Of a DNA stretch of 64,000 nucleotides, positions 1-14,432 are shown one piece after another. The notes under the pieces are model-generated. The model did not search any database. It was not told where the DNA came from and saw only the letters and a program-made list of their open reading frames with translations. Position numbers and translations under genes: made by a program. The stretch comes from Pontederia crassipes (lineage: Eukaryota; Streptophyta; Magnoliopsida; Commelinales; Pontederiaceae), in the NCBI GenBank assembly GCA_030549335.1, contig CM060194.1, positions 57,192,547-57,256,546 on the forward strand, in the 5' to 3' direction. Numbering within the stretch: position 1 is the stretch's first letter; every line of letters begins with the position of its first letter.

Positions 1-151
1 AAATTTTGGAGAAATAATTGAAAAAGTAGATGCATGCAATGGTCAAAACTATGAAAAATGATATAAAATGATGTATGAAAACATGTATAATAATGCATGC
101 ATCACCAGCAAGAAAAGGAATGAGAAAAAAAACTTTACGTGAATAGGAGAG

Positions 152-192
<41 letters not shown>

Positions 193-889
193 AATTAGAT
201 TTCTATGCCAATAGAGAAAGCAAGTAGAATAATATATATAAATTTATATATGTGTGTGTATATATAGAACACAAATATAGAAAAGAAAGTTTGGGCTTGG
301 ACTTATGCGAGAAGGAAGAATTGGTTTGATCGAATTTCTTGAGACATTGAATAGAAAAAAAATATCGAGAGATCAAGTGGTTATTTATTAGTAATGTTTA
401 ATGTTTAGAATTTTAATTATCTCATTGTTATTATTAAAATATAATATTTCATTTGTATTATTATTGATTGTGCTCATCCTATTATTATCATTTCTGATTA
501 TATTATTATCATATTTAATCATCATATCAGCTCATATCATCATCATATGTTCTTATCATATGCAATCTTATCATTTATTATGATATTGATCCAGTGGTCT
601 TTCAGATTGGATCTTGTTTCACCTAAATTAAATTGCTAAAAGATAGATATTTTAGATAAACAAAATAAAAATTAAAAGCTGCTGGATCTTCATGTTCTTT
701 GATTGTCTCCAAGCTCCCGGGCCATATTGTTATTGAATTGAATTGAATTGAATAGGACAGATAGTGTACCTAAAGGTTTGAAGTGCTATCATCCTTTAGA
801 GAAACTATGATTGTCTTGTGTTTAGTCATGGTCCCCCGTTATTCACGATTAATTATTAACGCTATATTATTGGGTGGCTTGTCGTGGCA
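1..889. other. AT-rich intergenic DNA left of the gypsy element
   Basis: No gene was recognised. The stretch is AT-rich, with a (TA)n tract near 153-190 and a GAATT-type pentamer run near 730-755. Similar but looser GAATT repeats lie at 8820-8895, just right of the gypsy element. Both flanks may therefore belong to one older sequence that the gypsy element split; this is inference only. Confidence 0.6.
153..190. repeat. (TA)n microsatellite
   Basis: An uninterrupted alternating AT tract of about 38 bp. A second one of similar size lies at about 63511-63544. Such tracts are often length-polymorphic. Confidence 0.9.
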
Positions 890-894
890 CTATA

Positions 895-3107
895 TGTAAC
901 GCTCTCAAATCGCACCCTGTCACGTGGCAGAATACGCTTCGAAGACGCTACGGGTCATCCTTACGTGTACATCATATTGACCAAAAAGAAAAAACTTTGA
1001 CTGGTCAACTCAAACATCATATAAACGCGGAATACTTAATCATCATTAAAAGAATATAGTACGACATCTTAGTATGCGGAAGACTGATACAAAACTTCAT
1101 ATGAGTCCAAAGGGAAGCTAGTACATCAAATTAAAAGACTCAAGATACCCATGTGCAGCCACCTACGAGCTCGATCTATCACCGTTAGCCACCATCATCA
1201 TTGAGACCTTGGCCTGCATTTAAGAACATGAAGGGGAGAAACCTCCCTATGAGTTTTGTAACTCAATATATAGAAATAATCATAAGATCATGATATTAGA
1301 CAAGAATCATAAAGGCATCATCATCATCATATAGAAAATAAACATCATCGTCATTATATGTGTAACAGAGATCCTATAACTTGGCATATGGATAGGAAGT
1401 TGATTGATTGTTATCTTCTTGAGATCATAAGATTAAAAATCATGATAGATCAAAATAAATCTTCATAGAGGAGGCAAAAGCCGATCATCATGATTATGAT
1501 GTCATCGTCATATAAAGATTCATGAGAGATAATAGTATGAAGATAGAAAATCATGAATTGTATCATCTTTTGTAGATCATATTAATAATAAATCAAGAGA
1601 TCATGGAAAGATCATCATAAATGTGACAAGAGTAGATTTCATGATTAATATGCTTCATCTTCTTCATCATCTTATTATTCATCTTTGACTTATACTGAGA
1701 TATATTTCAACCCAAAGGGAGGCCTGCATCAACCCGTCCATCATCATCATCATAACTGGCAAGACCAGCCCATAACTGACCGTAGTCAGCCCATCACTGG
1801 TCGTCACCAGTCCATCATAAAAAAAGCTCTCCATTTAACATTTTTCATCTTTTATCTTGCAGCTTTTAGTTTATCTTTATTAGGACATAAGGATCATGAT
1901 CAAGATTTGGTCATCATAAGAAAGGATCAACGAATCATACAAATCAAGGGTCGTAATAATCATCATCGTTATACAAGACTTAATTCGAGCTACAAAATAG
2001 GATCATGGAGAGAAATCAGATGTGCATAAACATCTTAATCATCATCATAAATAGATCAGCTTGATGGATATAAATTGGTGCCATCATCAATATGTTTGGA
2101 TCTAATTTTAAGTCATCATAATAAGATTCATAAAATCATAGAGTCATATTGGACATCATCGTTAGTAAAGGCATAAATAATATAATTATCATTATGACTT
2201 AGATCAAAATTAAGCACATGAATCAGGGACTTAAACATCATAGAATCATCATAATTGGTATTGGAATCCGGACCGAGCTCGGGTCACACCCGGGTCGGGT
2301 CGTCGTCGAGTCGGGGCAGCCATCGCGCCCGTCTTCTTCATCGTGGGTGGAACTTGGGCCGAGTCATCATCAACCCGGGTCGGGTTCGTCCTGTTGCAGA
2401 GCTCTGAGAGCGCAACAATGACGGATCCAGGCCGAGTTCCTTCGAACTCGGTCCGGTAGAGGACCTGCCCGGGCCGAGTTCAGGTGAACCCGGGCCGGGT
2501 TCTTCTTACGCAGAATCTATGTGGACGCGCAGTGTGTGTTCCGATCATCTTTTCCGACGATGGCCGGCATCAAACATCATCATACGACATCATTCTATAA
2601 CTAGGGATTAACTAGAACATGATTCAAGTCTAAAATCATGATTCTAGAAAGAATCTACCTTAGTTCCATACCTTGTAAAATTTCCGTTGAAACCCCACGT
2701 CCTTTCTCTTCTTTTTCGTGTTCTTTCTCTTCCTCTTCCTCTTCTTTATTCTGACCGTTCCCCTCTATCCAAGTTTGTCATCCACGTGCGTTGTTATCCA
2801 AATCCCTCCGGCAAGTCTCCTGTAGGCAGCGACGGATTATGGACGAGAAGGAACGGAAAAGACGCACGAGCGGGAGAGCAACTAGGGCTAGCTTGTAGGA
2901 AAAATAGGGGGCTGGTTCGTTGGCTTTGCCTCATATTTATAGGAGAGGAAAATCTGAGTTGTTATTGGAATAGATTTCCCCTGATTTGTTTCCATCTTAT
3001 CTTTTGATTTGGTTTTATATTTCTCCTTTCTTTATCTCCTCTTATTCAGATTTTATCCTTTCCTCTTTTATCTTTTTTTTTTCTTTTAAAATCTCTCGGG
3101 CGTTACA
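895..3107 (-). repeat. 3' LTR of the gypsy element
   Basis: This 2213-bp repeat is the downstream LTR in the element's own orientation. It matches 6429-8736 along its length but lacks part of the GC-rich CCCGGGCCGAG-type block that the other copy carries near 7822-7905, which explains its shorter length. A minus-strand TATA-like sequence lies near 2934-2943, close to the LTR's own 5' end. Point differences between the LTRs are frequent, so the insertion is not recent. Confidence 0.9.
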
Positions 3108-3124
3108 TCATAAACCCCTTAAAA
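3108..3124 (-). promoter_or_regulatory. Polypurine tract of the gypsy element
   Basis: Read on the minus strand, the bases directly before the 3' LTR include TTTTAAGGGG. This is the purine-rich primer position for plus-strand DNA synthesis in LTR retrotransposons. Its place at this end supports the minus orientation. Confidence 0.6.
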
Positions 3125-4924
3125 TAAAATTCATCCTCGAATTTATTTATCGGGTAGGAGCTTACTAACAAGAAGAAAAATTCTTGGTCATTTGTGCGAT
3201 GGTACATCTCACACTTAGAAAGGCATTTGTTCATCATCGTTCCATCTTCATCATCTTAAGGACATAGTCCTTCCGTCATCATATGCATTGGGACAATGGG
3301 TCCTTTTATCATAATGTACCTTAGGGCAAAGGTCGACATTTTCTTTTCATCATATGGTTCATCTTTTTATTTTGCCTTTACTATATTTGAGAAATAAAAT
3401 CTACTTCAGTCAACACAACAATGTGTTGTCATCTAAATCATCCTATGCTAATTAAAGAATTGGCTTATATGAGATTGTAAACTCCTCTTTAAATAGGCCA
3501 TGACCATCCTCTTTTCGTCTTGCATCTTCCTTAACCAATATTCTAACTTTTGATTACAAGGGATCAATTAAGACTTTTAGAAGTAAAATCAACTTTCATG
3601 AGAAAACTTGAGGATGTAATGACATGACATCATTTGGACATATTTCAATTTTCAATCAATTGATTGATATGGATCAAATGCCTTCTTAGTAGGAGGAACT
3701 TGGTTGGAGATATCTTTCCTACAATTTTATCATTAGATTTAAAAATCCATCTACATCAGTCTTTCTTGACAAATTTTTTTTATCATGCCTGAGCTGTCTT
3801 CATCCTCTTTATATCAATTCAACTTTCTTGACATGTTCATTTTGTCTATCTTAGCTCTTTGACATTTAGAAACTTCTTTTCACCTACTTCATTCTTACAT
3901 GTAGGTAAGCAGTATGGTATCCTATATAAGAATGCGAAGGACATCATGCAAATGACATAATCCTTCTTTACAATAAAGTCATTATGGACAATGACATAGG
4001 ATCGATGAGCATCAATTGGTGGAAAATAAAACTTTATCTCATGATTAATTTCATAAAAGTGATCATCATAATTATGAGCATATGGCATGATCATCGTCAA
4101 TTATAAGACTAAGGGTCATCATGGTAGCATATGATATGGTTGATTATACAACCATGAGACGTCATGAGAGAATCAAGAAGATTGATTATTTGACATCAAA
4201 AGATACATCATCATCATAGGATCATTCCTTTATTCTAGGATGGTCATCATGTGGATCATTAAGATCAACAATGACATAGCCTAGCATGGTAGGAGAAAAT
4301 TATCACGTGTCATTACAAATCATGTACATTGATTTACAAGGTCGATGATCATCACAAAGTGTAACATAATCCATCATCATTAATAGTCTTCATTTTTCTG
4401 AGCACAATTGATTATAAATCATATAATCATTGTACATGATCATAAAGATCATTTGGATTAGCATTGACATCATTAGATAGGATTGTCTTCCCATGTAAGG
4501 TCATTTTTGTATAAAATTTTTAACGTCACACATCATCTTTTCATAAGATTTCTTATGCTCTACTTTTTCCTATTGACATACTAGGTACTTAGAACATACT
4601 TTTGTACCTTTATGTTTCATATCATTGCTATTTGTTCATCCTCATACATCCGTGTACTTCCCAGATGGATTGCAACCCAGACTTTTGGTTACATCCTTAT
4701 ACTTTTTGTACTTTCCAAATGGATCATAACCCAGGCTTATAATATTTATCTAATACTTCTTCTTATAAGACTTATCCATTAATGAATCGTAACCTAGGCT
4801 TATGTTATTCATCCAGTATTGTTCTTTTTAGGACTTTGTCATTTGAGTTCCACATGCATAGTTCCTTCATCATTTCACATTGACGCAGTCTCATTGAAGC
4901 CTAATGAGCCTTCCTTCTTATATT

Positions 4925-5451
4925 TGAATGCATGTGGAATAGAATTCGTTGCCATGGTGATAATTTATGAGGAACTCAAAATCTTTTAGAAACTTCATAT
5001 CAGTAGCATTTCAGGATAATACTACAACCTCAACATCCTTCTTGAATAATTAAGGTAATTCCACAATTCATTTGAGTTCCTAAGTTAGAAGTTTCATGTC
5101 ATACTTCTTCAATTAAATTTTTTTTCATGTGAATTTGTGCTATCTTAATACCATCAGTATAAATTCACATATGTTCCTTATATTGTTTCGGGAATAGTCC
5201 GAACACCATGTTCATGAGGACCATATAAGTTGGGGGTGTCCATTGGTTCAGTGACATCACTAAAATTTATGGTGATCACACATTGGTAGAAAAATCATCT
5301 TCATTACATCCATTTTCAGCAATCCGAAACTACTAGTACTCACTTCATAGGTCAACTTTGGAGAACATCCTGACCTTAAATAGGTAATATTTGCATGGTA
5401 ACAGACACTTATGTTTTGATGGTTATTTTTATTTAACAATTTGTTAATCAA
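4925..5451 (-). pseudogene. Decayed gypsy reverse transcriptase / RNase H
   Basis: The minus strand gives recognisable but broken gypsy polymerase blocks in the right order. A LRSG block near 5360 corresponds to the DLRSGYHQ region. It is followed by CDHHKF near 5265, matching the YGHYEF region, and a VMSL...LMNMVF block at about 5190-5250, matching VMPFGLTNAP...FMDLMNRVF. Further on, FEFLINYHHGN at about 4950-4985 matches the INYHPGKAN motif that ends gypsy RNase H. Stops and frameshifts separate the blocks, and the catalytic YxDD-type motif is not visible. Confidence is good for the family assignment and low for exact borders. Confidence 0.6.
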
Positions 5452-6412
5452 TCTCTAGATTCATAGAGTCGTCATTCTTCTTTACAAAACAAGTGGAACA
5501 TCTAGAAATGAAACCCTCGATCTCATAAATCTCTTGTCTTAAAGTTACTAAATTTGTTTCTTCAATTCATGTGTCATGGGGCTTTTGGAATTAGAGTCAT
5601 GCTTGAAAGGAGGTCGATATGACACCCAACTTCTAACTAAAACTTTTAGTTCACTTGGGTACTGATATTTATCTTCTTCTTCTTGAATAATTCTTATACA
5701 TCTTAGGAAGTAAATAAATTGACACTAAGAATTCCATCATAATTCTCTTAAGAATTCCTAATCGATGTAAGAAAATATATTATCTTCCATCGTCATTTGT
5801 ACCACAAGGACGTACTTTATGATATGAAATTATTTTCATAGGGTCATCATTCTTAAAAGTAGCTTATGTCATATAAGGGTCAAGCTCACTAAGAGTGTTG
5901 TTCATCATCGTAGATAATGATAACATATGATTCGATAAGATTGATAATGGAACCATATCAATCATCATCTTTATAGGATCAATCTAGATCTATGTATGAT
6001 GTGACCCTTCCCTAAACATCATCATAAAAAAGGTACTTCTTTGATTGATAATCAATTCAATGATATAAAAGGGAATCTGTACTTCATCATCTTAGCAGGA
6101 TGGATAGTGTAAGTATGATATGAAAAAAAATATGAAAATGCCATATAAGGCATGTCTGTCACATCCTGAGATCGTTCTATATTCATAAAATACTTCATCA
6201 TTAATCATCATCATTAGAAAGAGATCTTAAAGATCAATAAGACTCATATTAGCATAATCAACTATCATGAGTCAAGAGTTGTCATCTTAATCATTTAACT
6301 TATGAGTGAAAGATAAACTTACTTGACAACTTCAGGGGCGCGGTGACTGCTCATGGCACTTGCACATGGACCATGACATCATACATTAGGACATGAGAAT
6401 GTCCTAACTTTA

Positions 6413-6425
6413 GGCTCTCATACCT
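6413..6425 (-). promoter_or_regulatory. Primer binding site (tRNA-Met type)
   Basis: On the minus strand, GGTATGAGAGCC lies 4 bp inside the 5' LTR. It matches 11 of 12 bases of the tRNA-iMet-complementary site GGTATCAGAGCC used by many plant LTR retrotransposons to prime reverse transcription. It fixes the element's orientation. Confidence 0.75.
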
Positions 6426-6428
6426 AAC

Positions 6429-8736
6429 TGTAATGCCCTCAACTCGCACCCTGCCACGTGACAGAATACGCTTCGAAGACGCTACGGGTCATTCTTACGT
6501 GTACATCATATTGACAAAAAAGAGAAGACTTTGACTGGTCAACTCAAACATCATATAAACGCGAAAGACTTAATCATCATTAAAAGAATATAGTATGACA
6601 TCTTAGAATACGAAAGACTGATAAAGAACTTCATATGAGTCCAAAGGGAAGCTAGTACATCAAACTAAAGGACTCAAAATACCCATGTGCAGCCACCTAC
6701 GAGCTCGATCTATCACCGTTAGCCACCATCATCATTGAGACCTTGGCCTGCATTTAAGAACATGCAAGGGAGAAACCTCCCTATGAGTTTTGCAAGTCAA
6801 TATGGAAGTAAGATAGAAATAATCATAAGATCTTGATACTATACAAGAATCATAAGGGCATCATCATCATCATCATCATATAGAAAATAAATATCATCGT
6901 CATCATATGTGTAACAGAGGTTCTATAACTTGGCATATGGATAGGAAGTTGATTGATTGTCATCTTCTTGAGATCATAAGAATAAAAATCATGATAGATC
7001 AAAATAAATCATCATAGAGAAGGCAAAAGTCGATCATCATGATTAAGAGATCATCATCATATAAAGATTCATGAGAGATAAAAGTATGAAGATAGAAAAT
7101 CATAAATTGTATCATCTTCTTTAGATCATATTAATAATAGATCATGCGATCATGAAAAGATCATCATAAATGTGACAAGAGTCATTAATCATCATAAAAA
7201 GATTTCATTATTAATATGCTTCATCTTCTTCATCATCTTATTATTCATCTTTGACTTATAGTGGGATATATTTCAACCCACAGGGAGGCTTGCCTCAACC
7301 CGTCCATTATCAACATTATAACTGGCAAGGCCAGCCCATAACTGACCGTAGTCAGTTCATAACTGGTCGTCATCAGTCCATCATAAAAAGAGCTCTTCAT
7401 TTAACATTTTTCATCTTTTATCTTGCAGCTTTTAGTTTATCTTTATTAGGACATGCATAATCAAGATTTGATCATCATAAGAAATGATCAACGAATCATA
7501 CAAATCAAGGATTCCAATCATCATCATCGTTATACAAGACTTAATTCGAGCTACAAGATAGGATCATGGAGAGGAATCAGATGTGCATAAACATCTTAAA
7601 CATCATCATAAATAGATCAGCTTGATGGATATAAATCTGTGTCATCATCAATATGATTGGATCTAATTTTAAGTCATCATAATAAGAGTCATAAGATCAT
7701 AGAGTCATATTGGACATCATCGTTAGTAAATGCATAAATACTATAATCATCATTATGACTTAAATCAGAATTAAGCACATGAATCAGGGACCTTAAACAT
7801 CATAGAATCATCATAATTAGTGTCGGAACCCGGGCCGAGTCAGGCAAAACCCGGACTGGGTTCATCGGACATCGTTCTCGAAAAAACAAGATTAAACTCG
7901 GGCCAGGCTCGGGTCACACCCGGGTCGGGTCGGGTCGTCGTCGAGTCGGTGCAGCCATCGCGCCCGACTTCTTCATCGTGGGTGGAACTCGGGCAGGGTC
8001 ATCATCAACCCGGGCCGGGTTCGTCCTATTGCAGAGCTCCGAGAGCGCAACAATAACGGATCCGGGTCGAGTTCCTTCAAACTCGGTCCGATAGAGGACC
8101 TGCCCGGGCCGGGTTCAGGTGAACTCGGGCCGAGTTCTTCTTACGCAGAATCTGTGCGGACGCGCAGTGCGTGTTCCGATCATCTTTTTCGACGATGGCC
8201 GGCATCAAACATCATCATACGATATCATTCTATAATTAGGGATTAACTAGAAAATGCTTCAAGTCTAAAATCATGATTTTAGGAGGAATCTACCGTAGTT
8301 CCATACCTTGCGAAGTTTCCGTTGAAACCCCATGTCCTTTCTCTTCTTTTTCATGTTCTTCCTCTTTCTCTTCTTTATTCCAACCGTTCCCCTCTGTCCA
8401 GGCTCGTCGTCCACGTGCGTCGTAGTCCAAATCCCTCCGACAATTCTCCTATTGGCAGTGGCGGATTATGGACGAGAAGGAACGGAAAAGACGCACGAGC
8501 GAGAGAGCAACTAGGGCTGGCTTGTAGAAAAAATAGGGGGCTGGTTCGTTGGCTTGGCCTTATATTTATAAGAGAGAAAAATCTGAGTTGTTATTGGAAT
8601 AGATTTCCCCTGATTTGTTTCCATCTTATCTTTTGATTTGGTTTTATATTTCTCCTTTCTTTATCTCCTCCTATTCAGATTTTATCCTTTCCTCTTTTAT
8701 CTTTTTTTTTTCTTTTAAAATCCCTCGAGCGTTACA
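6429..8736 (-). repeat. 5' LTR of the gypsy element
   Basis: This 2308-bp LTR runs from TGTAAC at 8736 (minus reading) down to 6429. A minus-strand TATAAATA box lies near 8561-8571, about 165 bp into the LTR. Much of the LTR is unusually rich in CAT/ATC triplets, and a GC-rich block with repeated CCCGGGTCGGG-type words lies at 7822-8160. Confidence 0.9.
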
Positions 8737-8741
8737 CTATC

Positions 8742-9299
8742 CTCCACTGACCTATATGAAAGAGACATGGAGTTTTTCTTAATTGATCGAGCGCTCCCCA
8801 TTGAATTTGATAACTTCAAACATTGTAAATTGAATTGATTTGAATTAAAATTGAATCGAATTGAGTTGGATTGAAATCGAATTGAATTGAAAATTGGATC
8901 CATTGAATCGAATGAAATTATTATTGACCAATGACCATTGATATTAAATTAAAAATTATTAAATTGAATAGTATCATGGTGATCAGGCATTTAATTGCTA
9001 AATCAATATTGATCGGTCATCTAACCCTTTCATGATCCTTCCTATTGATCTATGACTTTATTGTCCTGTTATTAAATTGAATCATCGATTCAATCCTCTA
9101 TCGTTAATTGAACAATGCCATATGAATCAAGCAATTATTAATTATTATCTTTATTGATTGATCTCTTGACCATAATATGATATAACTGCTCATATTGATA
9201 AATTATTATATTATTAAATTAATTATAATATTAATTGCTCAATTGGCTCATCATTGATTATATCTTATTTTCAATTGAGCATATTGATTGTTTAGTAGA
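8742..9299. other. Intergenic DNA with degenerate GAATT repeats
   Basis: AT-rich, with a loose ATTGAATTGAATT-type repeat at 8820-8895. No gene is seen. It may be the upstream part of the LTR remnant that ends at 9672. Confidence 0.5.
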
Positions 9300-9672
9300 T
9301 CCTTCGTACTGAGTATTTTTATACTCATGGATATTTTTCTGTACTTGGATCCGTGCAGGTGAGAGTGCTTTGATAGAGGATGATACTGCAGGTGACTATG
9401 CTCAGTGACAGACAGATGTTACACATGTTCTAAATTGAGTTGTCTAGTTTTTATTATTTTCGTATTTATTAAAATTGTGAACTCATTGATATTTTAGATA
9501 TTTTGAATATTATGGATTATTAGTAATTATTATTGAAAAATCTTTCACATTTACTGTTTATATTCCGCACTTAATAAATTTTATTTCGTAAAAAAATATT
9601 TTATAGAAAATTATGTAGCGTCTCTGGGACGACTCTGAGCACGTGAAACTCACGTGGGTCTAGAACGTTACA
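9300..9672 (+). repeat. Probable end of an old gypsy LTR
   Basis: It shares a GGATCCGTxCAGGT block (near 9348) with the solo LTR at 21455, and it ends in a GTTACA terminus preceded by a CACGTG-containing stretch (9640-9672). The left border is not found. The gypsy element at 895-8736 may have inserted into this LTR. Confidence 0.4.
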
Positions 9673-10929
9673 TTTGTAGATCGAAATTTTAATTAACAAT
9701 TAATGTTATGTGAATTAAATGATCGGATCACTTCTAGAATATTGATTTATGATTATAAAGCACGATTTTAGCAACATTTTATATTTTCTCCACTTACAGT
9801 TCGGCATCTTTATTTGCTAATAATGTATGTCCTAAGAGAGCTCCTACCCCACTTTGGTCATTTTTATTTCACAAAATGGTTCTAGAACTTATTAATAATA
9901 ATGATAAAATTGATCTGATTAAGATTATTGAAATTAAAATGCAAAGATGATTATGAATAAAAAATGAAAGTTCCATAAAAAATTTTACAATGATCACCAA
10001 AATCCTATTAGATAGCATGGTAAGATTCTTTACTCCTATTACCGCTCAAGGGCATTATTTTCGTCATTATATATAAGTTAGAGATTTAATTTTACAAATA
10101 AACAAGGGCTTTGCTATATCCTCCTAATTTAGGAGGATTTAACCTCTGAGTCACAATGGTACAATTGTAAATTTGAACTTTTTTGGGGCAATTAAAAAAT
10201 ATGAGTATTAGGAGGATTTTTAGGTGAAATTTTTAGAAGGATTTAACAGTTTTCAATAAACAATGATTTGAGCATGGTTGAATGTTTAGGCATCAAGTAC
10301 GAAAATTGCTCCAGATTTTACTTATTACTGTATTCGTTTATCTTGCTAATTTAAACATAAATTTCTCTCTCTAATTTATGTCCGGAAAGATTCTCCATAA
10401 GGACATTTTAATAATTTTTCCGAAAGCCGTGGATTATCCACACATTTATTTTTCCGACTCGCCATTAATATTCTTTGTTTTTTTTATCAAATTCTTCTAT
10501 TTTTAATAATTCTGAATGTTACTTATTAAATACTATTTTTTCCTTTATTATTAGTAATATAGATCGGAATATCATAAAACACAGAATTTAAAGTTACGGA
10601 AAAGGAGATAATTTCATTTTTTTTAATTTAATCAAGTACTTATATTTTCTAACATTTCATTTACACGAAAAAGTTAGGAGTGTCACGCAACTAATAAAAC
10701 ACAGAATGACAGCAGGTTACAAGTAGTTGGCATGTGGTACGAAGAGAAAGTAACAGACAAATTAGTGAGACTCAAAAGTCAAAACTCAAAAGTCAAAGGG
10801 TGGATGGTTTTATAATAAGCCGAGGGAGAAGAAGGACACCGCAAACAAAAGAACAGACCTTTGATATCTGGTGATTAACTTTGTATTCACAGTTCTTTTG
10901 GGGTTTGGCACAGCAGCAGATTCAGCTGC
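9673..10929. other. Intergenic DNA 3' of receptor kinase gene 1
   Basis: AT-rich with no recognisable coding sequence. TCCTAATTTAGGAGGATTTA-like repeats near 10120-10245 could be a small MITE remnant but have no clear ends. The 3' UTR of the minus-strand kinase gene must lie at the right end of this stretch. No confident poly(A) signal was picked. Confidence 0.5.

Positions 10930-14432
<3,503 letters not shown>

Larger units (their letters stand above)
895..8736 (-). mobile_element. Ty3/gypsy LTR retrotransposon, degenerate, minus strand
   Basis: Two long direct repeats (895-3107 and 6429-8736), each with TG...CA ends, flank about 3.3 kb. The 5 bp before the element (CTATA, 890-894) and after it (CTATC, 8737-8741) match at 4 of 5 positions, as expected of an aged target duplication. 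Orientation is minus. Beside the right-hand LTR, the minus strand reads GGTATGAGAGCC (6413-6424), one mismatch from the usual tRNA-Met primer site. Beside the left-hand LTR, the minus strand has an AAGGGG-containing purine tract (3108-3124). Minus-strand remnants of reverse transcriptase and RNase H lie inside (4925-5451). Only about 1 kb separates the primer site from the RT, so most of gag and protease is deleted or unrecognisable. The element is not capable of movement. Confidence 0.88.
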
